DNA of 64,000 bases, taken from positions 1-64,000 of the forward strand of contig NZ_BOQL01000073.1 in NCBI RefSeq assembly GCF_018332655.1. Direction: 5' to 3'. Source of the stretch: Actinoplanes auranticolor (GTDB lineage: Bacteria > Actinomycetota > Actinomycetes > Mycobacteriales > Micromonosporaceae). This document shows, one piece after another, positions 26,084-33,922 of this stretch (position 1 is the stretch's first letter; the number at the start of each line of letters is the position of its first letter). The position numbers were made by a program, and so were the translations under genes. Below the pieces are notes generated by a model that did no database searches, had not been told where the DNA came from, and saw only the letters and a list, made by a program, of their open reading frames with translations.

Positions 26084-26920
26084 GTGCGTCCGAGGCCGTT
26101 GCTGCTGACCGCCGCGGCCGTGCTGGCCGTGGTGCACGTGATCGGGGTGCTGTTCGCCCGCCCGCTGTACCGCCCGGCTGAGGTCCTGGCCACGCTGTGC
26201 CTGCTGGCCTGCGCGATCGGCTCCGACCTGCGGGCTGACCGCGGGCCGGCGCGGTGGGGTCCGACCGTCGCGGCGGCCGTGCTGGTGGCCGGGGCCGCGC
26301 TGACCGTGCCGCCGCCGCCCGGTGACGGCACCGGATTGCAGTTCCTCAGCGTCGAGCAGTACGACGGCTCGGTCCTGCGCACCCAGCTCCAGAGCCTGAT
26401 CCCGGTGACGGTCGCGCTCCTGTTCGTCCTGGTCCTGCTGGCGACCGGGGGGAAGCCGCGGCTGAGCCGGACCTGGCTCGGGGCGGCGATCGCGGCCGGG
26501 GTTCTGGTCGTCTTCTATACGGCCGCGCGTCTCGCGCTGATCAATTCCGTCCTGAAGGAAACCGGCCCTGAGGGGTTACCGAGACTTCCACCCGCAGTCG
26601 TGGCCCTGATGCCGTTGCTGCTGGCGTTGGCCGCGCTCGCACTCGCCGTGGTCACCGCAGCCCAGCGCCGACCGCTGGCTGCCGGTGGTGCGCTGCTGCT
26701 GGTGCCGGCCGCGCTGATCTGGATCGACACGGCGCTGGGGGCGACGCTTCTGCCCTACGAGGTCTACGACACCGCGACCCTGTTGTCGCCGGACCTGATC
26801 ACAGCGACCGACACCCTGCCGCAACCGACGCAGGCACTGACCGCCGCCCTCTGCCTCACGGCTGCTGTTCTCCTGATCGCCGGACTCAGGAGCGCGGCAG
26901 CAGGCCCACGAGCGACGTGA
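26084..26920 (+). CDS. Multi-pass membrane protein of unknown function
   Basis: A 278-aa hydrophobic protein with about seven predicted helices, among them LLLTAAAVLAVVHVIGVLF, VLATLCLLACAIG, TVAAAVLVAGAALTV, VTVALLFVLVLLATG and ALTAALCLTAAVLLIAGL. A soluble loop of about 35 residues (FLSVEQYDGSVLRTQLQS) follows helix three. It starts 12 bp after crtYd and may belong to that operon. The 3' end overlaps the convergent TetR gene by 35 bp. I do not recognise a family. Confidence 0.65.
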   Translation: MRPRPLLLTAAAVLAVVHVIGVLFARPLYRPAEVLATLCLLACAIGSDLRADRGPARWGPTVAAAVLVAGAALTVPPPPGDGTGLQFLSVEQYDGSVLRTQLQSLIPVTVALLFVLVLLATGGKPRLSRTWLGAAIAAGVLVVFYTAARLALINSVLKETGPEGLPRLPPAVVALMPLLLALAALALAVVTAAQRRPLAAGGALLLVPAALIWIDTALGATLLPYEVYDTATLLSPDLITATDTLPQPTQALTAALCLTAAVLLIAGLRSAAAGPRAT

Positions 26921-27551
26921 TGATCGCGAGCCGCAGGGCCGTCCGCAGTTCGATCTGGTGGACCGCGAGCTCCGGCTCGGACTCGTAGACGGCCAGCAGG
27001 CTCGGCGGCGGCGAGGTGTAGGCGGACAGTGCGCCCCCGATGAGCAGCAGGTTCAGGCAGAACAGCTCGGCGCGGTCGCCGATCTCGGGCAGGTGCCGCT
27101 GGACGAGGCCGGCCATCACCGCGAGGTTGCCCAGTGAGGCCCGCTTGTGCCGGCGGACGACCTCGACTGAGACGTTGTGCTCGAGCACCCCGCCCTGCGC
27201 GCCGTAGAGATCGCAGAGCACCGTCTGGGCGGCGAGCGACCGGCTGAGCACGTCGGCCACCTGCTCTGCCCGTTCGGCCGTGGAGCGGCCCGGGTCGATC
27301 GCCCGGGCCAGCTCCTGCTCCAGCTCGGCCAGCCAGGTCGCGGTCCGGTCGTCCATGAGGTCGAGCAGCACCGCCTCGCGGGACTCGAAATAGCGCAGCA
27401 CCGCCGTCTTGGCCAGGCCGACCCGCCGGCTCAGCTCGTTCAGGGTCACCTCGGCGACCGGCATCTCGTCGAGCATCGCCGAGGTGGTCTCCAGGATCGC
27501 CCGGCGCCGGACCGCACGCTGCTCCTCGTTGCGGGCCCGCTGGAACGTCAT
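26886..27551 (-). CDS. TetR-family repressor of the adjacent SDR gene
   Basis: A 221-aa regulator with a typical N-terminal HTH (RRRAILETTSAMLDEMPVAEVTLNELSRRVGLAKTAVLRYFESREAVLLDLM). TAGGGT (27564-27559, reverse) stands seven bases before ATG 27551, so its mRNA is probably leaderless. Palindromic GTACCGGCGGTAC sites fill the space to the divergent SDR gene, so it most likely represses that gene and itself. Its 3' end overlaps the membrane-protein gene. Confidence 0.85.
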   Translation of the reverse strand: MTFQRARNEEQRAVRRRAILETTSAMLDEMPVAEVTLNELSRRVGLAKTAVLRYFESREAVLLDLMDDRTATWLAELEQELARAIDPGRSTAERAEQVADVLSRSLAAQTVLCDLYGAQGGVLEHNVSVEVVRRHKRASLGNLAVMAGLVQRHLPEIGDRAELFCLNLLLIGGALSAYTSPPPSLLAVYESEPELAVHQIELRTALRLAIITSLVGLLPRS

Positions 27552-27570
27552 GACGCCAACCCTAGCTTAG

Positions 27571-27638
27571 GTACCGGCGGTCCCTTGACAGTGTACCGGC
27601 GGTACATTAACGTCTCCGGTATAAGTAACCGCCGGTAC
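27571..27638. promoter_or_regulatory. SDR promoter with three TetR operator copies
   Basis: TTGACA (27585-27590) and TAACGT (27608-27613) are 17 bp apart. The spacer holds TGTACCGGCGGTACA (27592-27606), a near-perfect palindrome. Further copies are GTACCGGCGGT at 27571-27581 and ACCGCCGGTAC at 27628-27638. A bound repressor in the spacer would exclude RNA polymerase. Confidence 0.85.
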
Positions 27639-27652
27639 ATAAGGAGTCCGAG

Positions 27653-28567
27653 ATGAAGTGGACCGAGCAGCAGATCCCGCGCCAGGACGGCCGGGTGGCC
27701 GTGGTCACCGGGGCCAACACCGGGCTGGGCTTCGAGACCGCCCGGCGGCTGGCCGAGCGCGGGGCGGCCGTCGTGCTGGCCGTGCGCGACACGGCGAAGG
27801 GCAAGCGGGCCGCCGCCCGCATCAACGGCGACGTCTCCGTCCAGGAACTGGATCTGACCTCGCTGGAGTCGGTCCGCGCCGCCGCGGCCGGCCTGCGCGC
27901 CACCCACCCGCGGATCGACCTGCTGATCAACAACGCCGGCGTGATGTACACCCCGAGGCAGACCACCCACGACGGTTTCGAGCTGCAGTTCGGCACCAAC
28001 CACCTGGGCCACTTCGCGCTCACCGGACTGCTGCTCGACCTGCTGCTGCCGGTGCCCGGCTCCCGGGTGGTGACGGTCAGCAGCACCGGCCACCGCATCC
28101 GCGCCGCCATCCACTTCGACGACTTGCAGTGGGAACGGTCCTACGGCCGGGCCGCCGCCTACGGCCAGTCGAAGCTGGCCAACCTGATGTTCACCTACGA
28201 GTTGCAGCGCCGGCTGGCCGGGCACGGCACCACCGCCGCGGTGGCCGCGCACCCGGGGGTCTCCAACACCGAACTGGTCCGCAACATCCCGGCGGTCCTG
28301 CGCGGACCGGTCTCCTGGCTGGCCCCGCTGATCACCCAGCCCGCGACGGCGGGCGCGCTGCCCACCCTGCGGGCCGCCACCGACCCGTCCGTGCTCGGCG
28401 GGCAGTACTACGGCCCCGACGGCCTGGCCGAGACGCGCGGCCACCCGAAGCTGGTCACTTCCAGCCCCGAGTCCTACGACGTGACCGTGCAGGAACGCCT
28501 CTGGGCCGTCTCGGAGGACCTGACCGGCGTGCGGTTCCCGGTGGGCCGGGCCGTCGCCGCGGCGTGA
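27653..28567 (+). CDS. Short-chain dehydrogenase/reductase
   Basis: A 304-aa NAD(P)-dependent oxidoreductase of the WWOX/retinol dehydrogenase-like SDR type. The cofactor motif is TGANTGLG near residue 23, followed by LINNAGVMYTP, the catalytic Ser in VVTVSSTGH and YGQSK with the Tyr-Lys pair. The late segment GVSNTELVRNIP is usual for this branch. AAGGAG precedes ATG 27653. It is controlled by the divergent TetR through sites inside its promoter. Substrate unknown; probably a detoxified aldehyde, ketone or alcohol. Confidence 0.88.
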   Translation: MKWTEQQIPRQDGRVAVVTGANTGLGFETARRLAERGAAVVLAVRDTAKGKRAAARINGDVSVQELDLTSLESVRAAAAGLRATHPRIDLLINNAGVMYTPRQTTHDGFELQFGTNHLGHFALTGLLLDLLLPVPGSRVVTVSSTGHRIRAAIHFDDLQWERSYGRAAAYGQSKLANLMFTYELQRRLAGHGTTAAVAAHPGVSNTELVRNIPAVLRGPVSWLAPLITQPATAGALPTLRAATDPSVLGGQYYGPDGLAETRGHPKLVTSSPESYDVTVQERLWAVSEDLTGVRFPVGRAVAAA

Positions 28568-28594
28568 CCGCGGGGAGGCGCGGAGGATCTGCGC

Positions 28595-29662
28595 TCAGAC
28601 CGCCCGGCGCGTGGCCGCGTCGGCGAGCTCGAGCAGAACCCCTCGCGCCTCCGCCTCGACCTGCGCCGCGGCCAGCTCGGTCAGCGCCGTCGTCGTCAGG
28701 GCGGTGATCCGCTCCTCGGTGCGCGCCAGCGCCCCGCTGTCGCGGATCAGCGCCCGCAGCCGTTGCACGCCGGCGTCGTCCAGCGCCGGATCGCCCAGCC
28801 GCGTCTCCAGCTCGGCCCGCTCGCCGGCCCCCAGGGCGGCGTGCGCGGCCGCCACCAGGTACGTCCGCTTGCCCTCACGCAGGTCGTCACCGGCCGGTTT
28901 GCCGGTCTGCGCGGGATCGCCGAACACCCCGAGCACGTCGTCGCGCAGCTGGAACGCCTCGCCCAGCGGCAGTCCGTAACCCGAGTACGCCTGCAGCAGC
29001 GGCTCCGGCGCCCCGGCCAGCGCCGCGCCGAGCAGCAGCGGCCGCTCGACCGTGTACTTCGCCGACTTGTAGCGCGCCACCTTGCTCGCTCGCTCCAGCG
29101 ACGTGTCCCCGGTGACCACTGTGAGCACGTCGAGATACTGGCCCGCGGTCACCTCCGTACGCATCTCGTCGAAGACCGGCCGGGCCCGGGCCAGATCGGC
29201 CGGCTCGATGCCGGAGGTGTGCAGGAGCTCGTCGGACCAGACCAGCGCCATGTCGCCGAGCAGCACAGCCGCGCTGTCACCGAAGCTGTCGCCGGCCCCG
29301 CGCCAGCCGGCCGCGGCGTGCCGGGCCGCGAACCGGCGGTGCACCGACGGCTCGCCCCGGCGGGTGTCGGAGCGGTCCATCAGGTCGTCGTGGATCAAGG
29401 CGCTGGCCTGCACGAGTTCGAGCGCCGCGACCGCGGCGACGATCTGCTCGGAGTCCGCCCCGCCGGCGCCGCGGTAACCCCAGTAGGCGAAGGCCGGGCG
29501 CAGCCGCTTGCCGCCGAGCAGCACGAAGTCGTCGAGCGCGTCGGCGACGTCGGCGAGGGCCTCGTCGATGGCGAGCAGCCGGGCCCGCTGGGTGGCGAGG
29601 AACACAGCGAGGGCCTTGTCGACGCGAGGCCGCAGGCCGGCGCGTTCTAGCGGGGACGTCAC
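28595..29662 (-). CDS. idsA: Polyprenyl diphosphate synthase (IdsA/GGPP synthase type)
   Basis: Condenses isopentenyl diphosphate with allylic diphosphates, probably to geranylgeranyl diphosphate, a carotenoid precursor. The 355-aa all-helical enzyme has LLGGKRLRPAFAYWG, the first Asp-rich motif LIHDDLMDRSDTRRG and the second as QLRDDVLGVFGDPAQTGKPAGDDLREGK. TAGGTT lies six bases before GTG 29662, so translation is probably leaderless. It is divergent from metF, as idsA2 (Rv2173) is from Rv2172c in M. tuberculosis. It could feed crtYcd and the 58-63 kb carotenoid operon; no phytoene synthase is in the window. Confidence 0.9.
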   Translation of the reverse strand: MTSPLERAGLRPRVDKALAVFLATQRARLLAIDEALADVADALDDFVLLGGKRLRPAFAYWGYRGAGGADSEQIVAAVAALELVQASALIHDDLMDRSDTRRGEPSVHRRFAARHAAAGWRGAGDSFGDSAAVLLGDMALVWSDELLHTSGIEPADLARARPVFDEMRTEVTAGQYLDVLTVVTGDTSLERASKVARYKSAKYTVERPLLLGAALAGAPEPLLQAYSGYGLPLGEAFQLRDDVLGVFGDPAQTGKPAGDDLREGKRTYLVAAAHAALGAGERAELETRLGDPALDDAGVQRLRALIRDSGALARTEERITALTTTALTELAAAQVEAEARGVLLELADAATRRAV

Positions 29663-29668
29663 GGGGCC

Positions 29669-29707
29669 AACCTAGCGGGTCCCGCCGGGTCCGCCAGCCG
29701 GTAGAGT
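29669..29707. promoter_or_regulatory. Divergent leaderless promoters of idsA and metF
   Basis: Within 52 bp, TAGGTT (29674-29669, reverse) lies six bases before the idsA GTG and TAGAGT (29702-29707) lies seven bases before the metF GTG. Neither gene has a ribosome binding site. The two polymerase footprints must overlap, so the two genes probably compete for initiation. Confidence 0.6.
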
Positions 29708-29714
29708 CTGCGGT

Positions 29715-30629
29715 GTGTCTCTCGGACTTCCTTCGCGGCTCCCGACGTCTCCGGCGATCGGGGAGCTCATCCGTCGTCCGGATCCCACGTTCTCGTTCGA
29801 GTTCATGCCGCCCAAGTCGCCCGAGGGTGAGCAGCTGCTCTGGCAGACCATCCGCGAGCTGGAGACGCTGCGGCCCGACTTCGTCTCGATCACGTACGGC
29901 GCCGGCGGCAGCACCCGGGACACCACCGTCGCGGTGACCGAGCGGGTCGCCACCGAGACGACCTTGCTGCCCATGGCCCACCTCACCGCGGTCAACCACT
30001 CCGTCGCCGAGCTGCGCAATGTCATCGGGCGCCTGGCCGGGGCCGGCATCCGCAACGTGCTCGCCGTCCGGGGGGACCCGCCCGGCGACCCGATGGGCGA
30101 GTGGGTGCGCCACCCCGACGGCGTGCTCTACGCCGAGGATCTCGTGCGGCTGCTGCGCGAGGCCGGTGACTTCAGCGTCGGGGTCGCCGCCTTCCCGTAC
30201 AAGCACCCTCGCTCGGCCGACATCGAGAGCGACACCCGCAACTTCATCAGCAAGTGCCGCGCGGGCGCCGACTTCGCCATCACCCAGATGTTCTTCGAGG
30301 CCGACGAATACCTGCGCCTGCGCGACCGGGTGGCCGCCGCCGGCTGTGACACGCCCATCGTGCCGGGGGTGATGCCCGTGCTGCGGATGGCCACCATCGC
30401 CCGCGCCGCGCAGCTCTCCGGGGCGCCGTTCCCGCCCGCGTTGCTGAGCCGCTTCGAGCGGGTCGCCGACGACGCCGCGGCAGTGCGCGCGCTCGGCATC
30501 GACCTGTGCAGTGAGATGTGCCAGCGGCTGCTCGACGAGGGCGTGCCGGGCATCCACTTCATCACCATGAACCGATCCACGGCGACCCGTGAGGTGTGGC
30601 AACACCTGGCCGCCAACGTCCCGGCTTGA
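29715..30629 (+). CDS. metF: 5,10-methylenetetrahydrofolate reductase
   Basis: Reduces methylene-THF to methyl-THF with NAD(P)H and FAD for methionine synthesis. The 304-aa TIM barrel shows FSFEFMPPKSPEGE, DFVSITYGAGGSTRDTT, LLPMAHLTAVNHS, GIRNVLAVRGDPPGDP, FAITQMFFEADEYL and PIVPGVMPV, all as in MetF. GTG 29715 follows TAGAGT by seven bases, indicating a leaderless mRNA. It matches Rv2172c in the conserved order. The next gene overlaps its 3' end. Confidence 0.93.
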   Translation: MSLGLPSRLPTSPAIGELIRRPDPTFSFEFMPPKSPEGEQLLWQTIRELETLRPDFVSITYGAGGSTRDTTVAVTERVATETTLLPMAHLTAVNHSVAELRNVIGRLAGAGIRNVLAVRGDPPGDPMGEWVRHPDGVLYAEDLVRLLREAGDFSVGVAAFPYKHPRSADIESDTRNFISKCRAGADFAITQMFFEADEYLRLRDRVAAAGCDTPIVPGVMPVLRMATIARAAQLSGAPFPPALLSRFERVADDAAAVRALGIDLCSEMCQRLLDEGVPGIHFITMNRSTATREVWQHLAANVPA

Positions 30630-31294
30630 CCTGGCAGGAGTACGCGGCGGCCTGGTCCAGGCTGCACGGCGGCTTCGACCCCGAGTCCGCCGCACCGGTC
30701 GTGCGCGGCTGGATCCGGCTGGCGTACCGCGGCGGCAGCCTGCTCGGCCGGCTGCGAATCAGCCCGGCCACCGTCACCGCCTGCGGTCTCCTGCTCTGTC
30801 TCGCGGTGCCGTTCGCCGCTCTGCTGGGCCGCTCGGGTCTGCTGCTCGGGGCCGTGCTGGTCCTGCTGGCGGGTTTCGCCGACGCGCTCGACGGCGCGGT
30901 CGCCGTGGTGACCGGCCGGACCAGCCGGCTGGGGTTCGTCTACGACTCGGTCGCCGACCGGCTGGGCGAGCTGGCCTGGCTGGCGGCGTTCTGGGTGGCC
31001 GGCGTGCCGGGCTGGCTGGCGGCGGCCGGCGCCGCGGTGAGCTGGCTGCACGAGTACGTGCGGGCCCGCGCCGCGGCCGGCGGCATGGACGGCCTGGGCA
31101 TCGTGACGCTGGGGGAGCGTCCCACCCGGGTCTCGGTGGCGATCAGCGGGCTGCTGGTCGGCGGGGTCGCCGGCCTGGTCCACCCGGGCTGGGAGACGGC
31201 CGTCGTGCTGGTGGCGGCGATCGTCTGGCTGGCCCTGGGCCTGATCGGACTGACCCAGCTGGTCGTCGCGGTACGCCGCGAACTGTCCGCCTGA
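30596..31294 (+). CDS. CDP-alcohol phosphatidyltransferase family protein
   Basis: A 232-aa membrane enzyme that transfers a phosphatidyl-like group from a CDP-linked donor to an alcohol. The motif DALDGAVAVVTGRTSRLGF followed by VYDSVADR supplies the four acidic residues of D-xx-D-G...G-xxx-D-xxx-D, although the usual AR after DG is AV. Five or six helices surround it. GTG 30596 overlaps metF by 34 bp; TTG 30626, which overlaps the metF stop codon, is an alternative start. The position of the product within lipid synthesis is unknown. Confidence 0.8.
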   Translation: MATPGRQRPGLTWQEYAAAWSRLHGGFDPESAAPVVRGWIRLAYRGGSLLGRLRISPATVTACGLLLCLAVPFAALLGRSGLLLGAVLVLLAGFADALDGAVAVVTGRTSRLGFVYDSVADRLGELAWLAAFWVAGVPGWLAAAGAAVSWLHEYVRARAAAGGMDGLGIVTLGERPTRVSVAISGLLVGGVAGLVHPGWETAVVLVAAIVWLALGLIGLTQLVVAVRRELSA

Positions 31295-31308
31295 GGATCT
31301 TTATTCGG

Positions 31309-31337
31309 TTGTCCATGATGGCGTCACCCCCTACCTT
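31309..31337 (+). promoter_or_regulatory. Promoter of the HNH leader transcript
   Basis: TTGTCC (31309-31314) and TACCTT (31332-31337) are separated by 17 bp. The transcript would start near 31344 and carry the short leader ORF and the terminator hairpin before the HNH gene. Confidence 0.6.
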
Positions 31338-31385
31338 TCTCAGCAACGACGTGTCCCGGATCACCGGGGCCAAAGGGAGATACAC

Positions 31386-31430
31386 GTGACTGCCTTCCGG
31401 CACGAGAGCTGGGCTGACGGCCCCGGTTGA
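31386..31430 (+). CDS. 14-residue leader peptide ORF
   Basis: GTG 31386 to TGA 31428-31430 encodes MTAFRHESWADGPG. AAAGGGA stands about eight bases before the start, a stronger ribosome binding site than most genes here have. The ORF ends 22 bases before a strong intrinsic terminator and 90 bases before the HNH gene, the layout of a translation-sensitive attenuator. There is no run of one amino acid, so the controlling signal, if any, is unknown. Confidence 0.5.
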   Translation: MTAFRHESWADGPG

Positions 31431-31452
31431 CGCGCTTGCGCGCCGACCGGCC

Positions 31453-31489
31453 GCCGTTCGTCCCTGTGCCTCGGGACGGACGGCTTTTT
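31453..31489 (+). terminator. Intrinsic terminator/attenuator before the HNH gene
   Basis: GCCGTTCGTCCC (31453-31464) pairs with GGGACGGACGGC (31473-31484), a 12-bp stem with one G-U pair and an 8-base loop, followed by TTTTT (31485-31489). It lies between the leader ORF and the HNH gene on the same strand, so it would stop most transcripts before the gene unless relieved. Confidence 0.85.
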
Positions 31490-31520
31490 CGTGCCGAGAC
31501 AGGCAGGGAGGTGACCCGCG

Positions 31521-31964
31521 ATGAGCGTGGTCCTCGTACTCAACGCCGATTCCGGGCCACTGCACCGGGTCAGCGTCCGGCACGCCATCCGCATGCTGTG
31601 CCGCGAGGTGGCGGTCGTGGAGGAGGCGCAACCGGACGCCCGGATGGGTGTCTTCCCGATCCCGACGGTCGTCCGCCTGGTCAGCTACGTGGTGACGCGC
31701 TGGCGGCACGGCCGCGGCCCGGGCTGGTCCCGCGGCGGCGTGCTGACCCGCGACGGCCGCCGTTGCGCGTACTGCGGCGGCGCCGCGTCCACCATCGACC
31801 ACGTGCTGCCGCGCTCGCGGGGCGGCGGCAACACCTGGCTCAACACCGTCGCGGCCTGCGGGCGCTGCAACCAGCGCAAGGGCGACCGCACGCCGGCGGA
31901 GGCGCGGATGCCGCTGCGCCGGGCGCCGACGGCACCCGGCTGGGCGGCACTGACCGCGCACTGA
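31521..31964 (+). CDS. HNH endonuclease
   Basis: A 147-aa protein of the actinobacterial HNH family whose N-terminal half reads VLVLNADSGPLHRVSVRHAIRML. The nuclease motif follows: structural zinc Cys82/Cys85 (CAYC) and Cys113/Cys116 (CGRC), with IDHVLPRSRGG carrying Asp93-His94 and the Asn in NTVAAC. GGGAGG stands before ATG 31521. Related proteins occur singly in most actinobacterial chromosomes; the natural substrate is unknown. A leader ORF and terminator upstream suggest regulated read-through. Confidence 0.88.
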   Translation: MSVVLVLNADSGPLHRVSVRHAIRMLCREVAVVEEAQPDARMGVFPIPTVVRLVSYVVTRWRHGRGPGWSRGGVLTRDGRRCAYCGGAASTIDHVLPRSRGGGNTWLNTVAACGRCNQRKGDRTPAEARMPLRRAPTAPGWAALTAH

Positions 31965-32008
31965 TGACGACGGCCGGCGGGTTCACACGGGGGTCCGTCG
32001 GTCGTCCA

Positions 32009-33226
32009 TCAGGCCGGCAGCAGCAGCGCGTCCACCATCGCCCGGTACGCGACCGGGTGCACGACCGGGATGCCGTACTGGCGGGCCTTCTTGGCCTTGC
32101 CGGACATCGAGTCGGGGTCGGCCGCGACGAGCAGCCGGGTCCGCTTGTTCACGGCTTCCCCCACCACCAGGCCGGCGGTTTCGGCCTCGGCCTGCCACTG
32201 TTCGCGGTCCGGCTGCATCGTGCCGGTGAAGACCACCAGGTCGCCGCGCCGCAGCTGCCAGAACTGCCGGTCCGGGTCGGCGGCCGCCCGCGCGGCGTCG
32301 GTCAGGGCCTTGTCCACGGCCGTGGCGGGAAGCCCGAGGAGGGCGGTGACGCTGTCCAGGTCGTGCCGCTCGGCCGGGCTCAGGACACCGTCGGCCAGGG
32401 CGGCCACCGCGAGGCCGGTCAGGTACCGCTTGTGCAGGCACCGGACGTCGGCCTGCCCGAGTCCGAGGGATTCGGCGACCACGATGAGCCCGTCCGCCTC
32501 GGTCGCCGAGATGTGCCGGTCCAGCAGGGCCTGGTCGAGCAGGTCCAGGTAGGCGTCTGCCCGGGGCTCCTGCTGCCGGGGCAGGCGGTCGGTGAGCTGG
32601 GTCAGGAAGTGCGGCTCGCGTACCCCGGGGGACCGGCGGCGCACAGCGGCGACCGCGGCCACCGGCAGGGCGGGCCAGGGCAGCGCCCGGGCGCCGGTGA
32701 GGGTCGGTGTCCACGGGGGCGGGGCGCCGGTGATCGTCAGGTAGTAAGCGAGCAGGTCGGCCGCCGCGTGGGCGTCGTGCAGGGCCGAGTGGGCCCGGTG
32801 CGCGGGCAGGCCCGCGGCGCGGCGGCAGTCCAGCAGGCTGCGGCCGGCGCTGGGCAGGAAGTGCGGGGCCAGCTGCATCGTGCACAGGCCGTGCCGCGCG
32901 TCGACCGGCACGGTGTGGCCGAGGCGGCGGAACTCGGCGGCCAGGAACAACGCGTCGAAGGCGAGGTTGTGGGCGACCAGCGTGCGTCCCCGCAGCAGGC
33001 CGGCGACCGCCCCGGCGAGCTGCGCGAAGCCCGGGGCCCGGCCGGTCTCCGCGGCGGAGATGCCGTGGATGTGCTGCGGTCCGAGATCGCGGTCCGGGTT
33101 GATCAGGCTGCACCACTCTTCCTGCACCCGGCCGCGTTCGTCGAGGTGCACGACCGCGATTTCGATGATCCGGTCGTGCCAGCCGGCGCGCAGTCCGGTG
33201 GTCTCGACATCGATGACCGCATACAT
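32009..33226 (-). CDS. DEDDh exonuclease with TerB-like and BRCT domains
   Basis: A 405-aa protein with three parts. Residues 1 to about 165 form a DnaQ-type 3'-5' exonuclease: DVETTGL (Asp6, Glu8), LVAHNLAFDALFL and HSALHDAHAAADLL. Residues about 230-300 look like a TerB-type helical domain (LLDRHISATEADGLIVVAES ... ALADGVLSPAERHDL). The C-terminal 85 residues form a BRCT domain (GDLVVFTGTM ... VVGEAVNKRTRLLVAAD). The combination suggests DNA repair or proofreading. It is convergent with the HNH gene. Confidence 0.85.
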   Translation of the reverse strand: MYAVIDVETTGLRAGWHDRIIEIAVVHLDERGRVQEEWCSLINPDRDLGPQHIHGISAAETGRAPGFAQLAGAVAGLLRGRTLVAHNLAFDALFLAAEFRRLGHTVPVDARHGLCTMQLAPHFLPSAGRSLLDCRRAAGLPAHRAHSALHDAHAAADLLAYYLTITGAPPPWTPTLTGARALPWPALPVAAVAAVRRRSPGVREPHFLTQLTDRLPRQQEPRADAYLDLLDQALLDRHISATEADGLIVVAESLGLGQADVRCLHKRYLTGLAVAALADGVLSPAERHDLDSVTALLGLPATAVDKALTDAARAAADPDRQFWQLRRGDLVVFTGTMQPDREQWQAEAETAGLVVGEAVNKRTRLLVAADPDSMSGKAKKARQYGIPVVHPVAYRAMVDALLLPA

Positions 33227-33393
33227 GGATGCTCCTACGCGCTGTTGGTCCTGATTGCCCCGCGCCGTCCGGCTCGGGCCATGACGCTAACAACGCACCG
33301 CAGGCGGGGGACTCCGCTGCGTGGGGGGTCTTGTCAGCCGTAGCTTGCCGAGAAGAAGACGACACGCTGAGGCCGCAGGTCGTCCCGGAAAGG

Positions 33394-33427
33394 GATCATC
33401 CGGTACGGGATGATCGCGCGTTACGCT
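33394..33427 (+). promoter_or_regulatory. marR promoter with 22-bp operator
   Basis: The perfect inverted repeat GATCATCC (33394-33401) / GGATGATC (33408-33415) with a 6-bp centre overlaps the -35 region. TACGCT (33422-33427) is the -10 and ends six bases before ATG 33434. The same arm pattern GATnnTCC-N6-GGAnnATC recurs in front of the MFS gene at 33923. Confidence 0.8.
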
Positions 33428-33433
33428 TCGGTC

Positions 33434-33916
33434 ATGTCCTCCGCAGCCCCCGAGCGCACCGAGCGCGATGTCACCGGCCTGCTCAACATGGCTGGTCACG
33501 CCCTGTCCAACCGGCTCGCCGCCGCGCTGGCCGCCGTCGATCTCACCCCGCGCATGCAGTGCGTCCTGGTGCACGCCCTCGAGGAGGAGCGCACCCAGAT
33601 CCAGCTGGCCGCGCTGGCCGATCTGGACAAGACGACGATGGTCAGCACCGTGGACGACCTGGAGCGACGCGGGCTGGCCGAGCGCCGCCCGTCGGCGACC
33701 GACCGGCGGGCCCGGATCATCGCGGTCACCGCGGCCGGCCGGGCCGCCGCCGAGGAGGGGCAGCGGATCGTCGACCGGGTGCACGCCGAAGCGCTGGGCG
33801 CCCTGCCTGAGCAGGCACGCGAGGCTTTCGTGGCGGCGCTGCGGCAGCTGGTCGACGGCGGCCTGGAGCCGGGACCCCGGCCGGTGCGGCGGGCACGGCA
33901 GGCGACAAGTAGGTGA
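33434..33916 (+). CDS. MarR-family regulator
   Basis: A 160-aa dimeric winged-helix repressor. The DNA-binding part reads IQLAALADLDKTTMVSTVDDLERRGLAERRPSATDRRARIIAVTAAG. It is flanked by an N-terminal helix (GLLNMAGHALSNRLAAAL) and a C-terminal dimer helix. ATG 33434 lies six bases after TACGCT, so the mRNA is probably leaderless. Matching palindromes stand at its own promoter and at that of the MFS gene directly downstream, so it probably represses both and is relieved by a transported compound. Confidence 0.88.
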   Translation: MSSAAPERTERDVTGLLNMAGHALSNRLAAALAAVDLTPRMQCVLVHALEEERTQIQLAALADLDKTTMVSTVDDLERRGLAERRPSATDRRARIIAVTAAGRAAAEEGQRIVDRVHAEALGALPEQAREAFVAALRQLVDGGLEPGPRPVRRARQATSR

Positions 33917-33922
33917 CATCTG

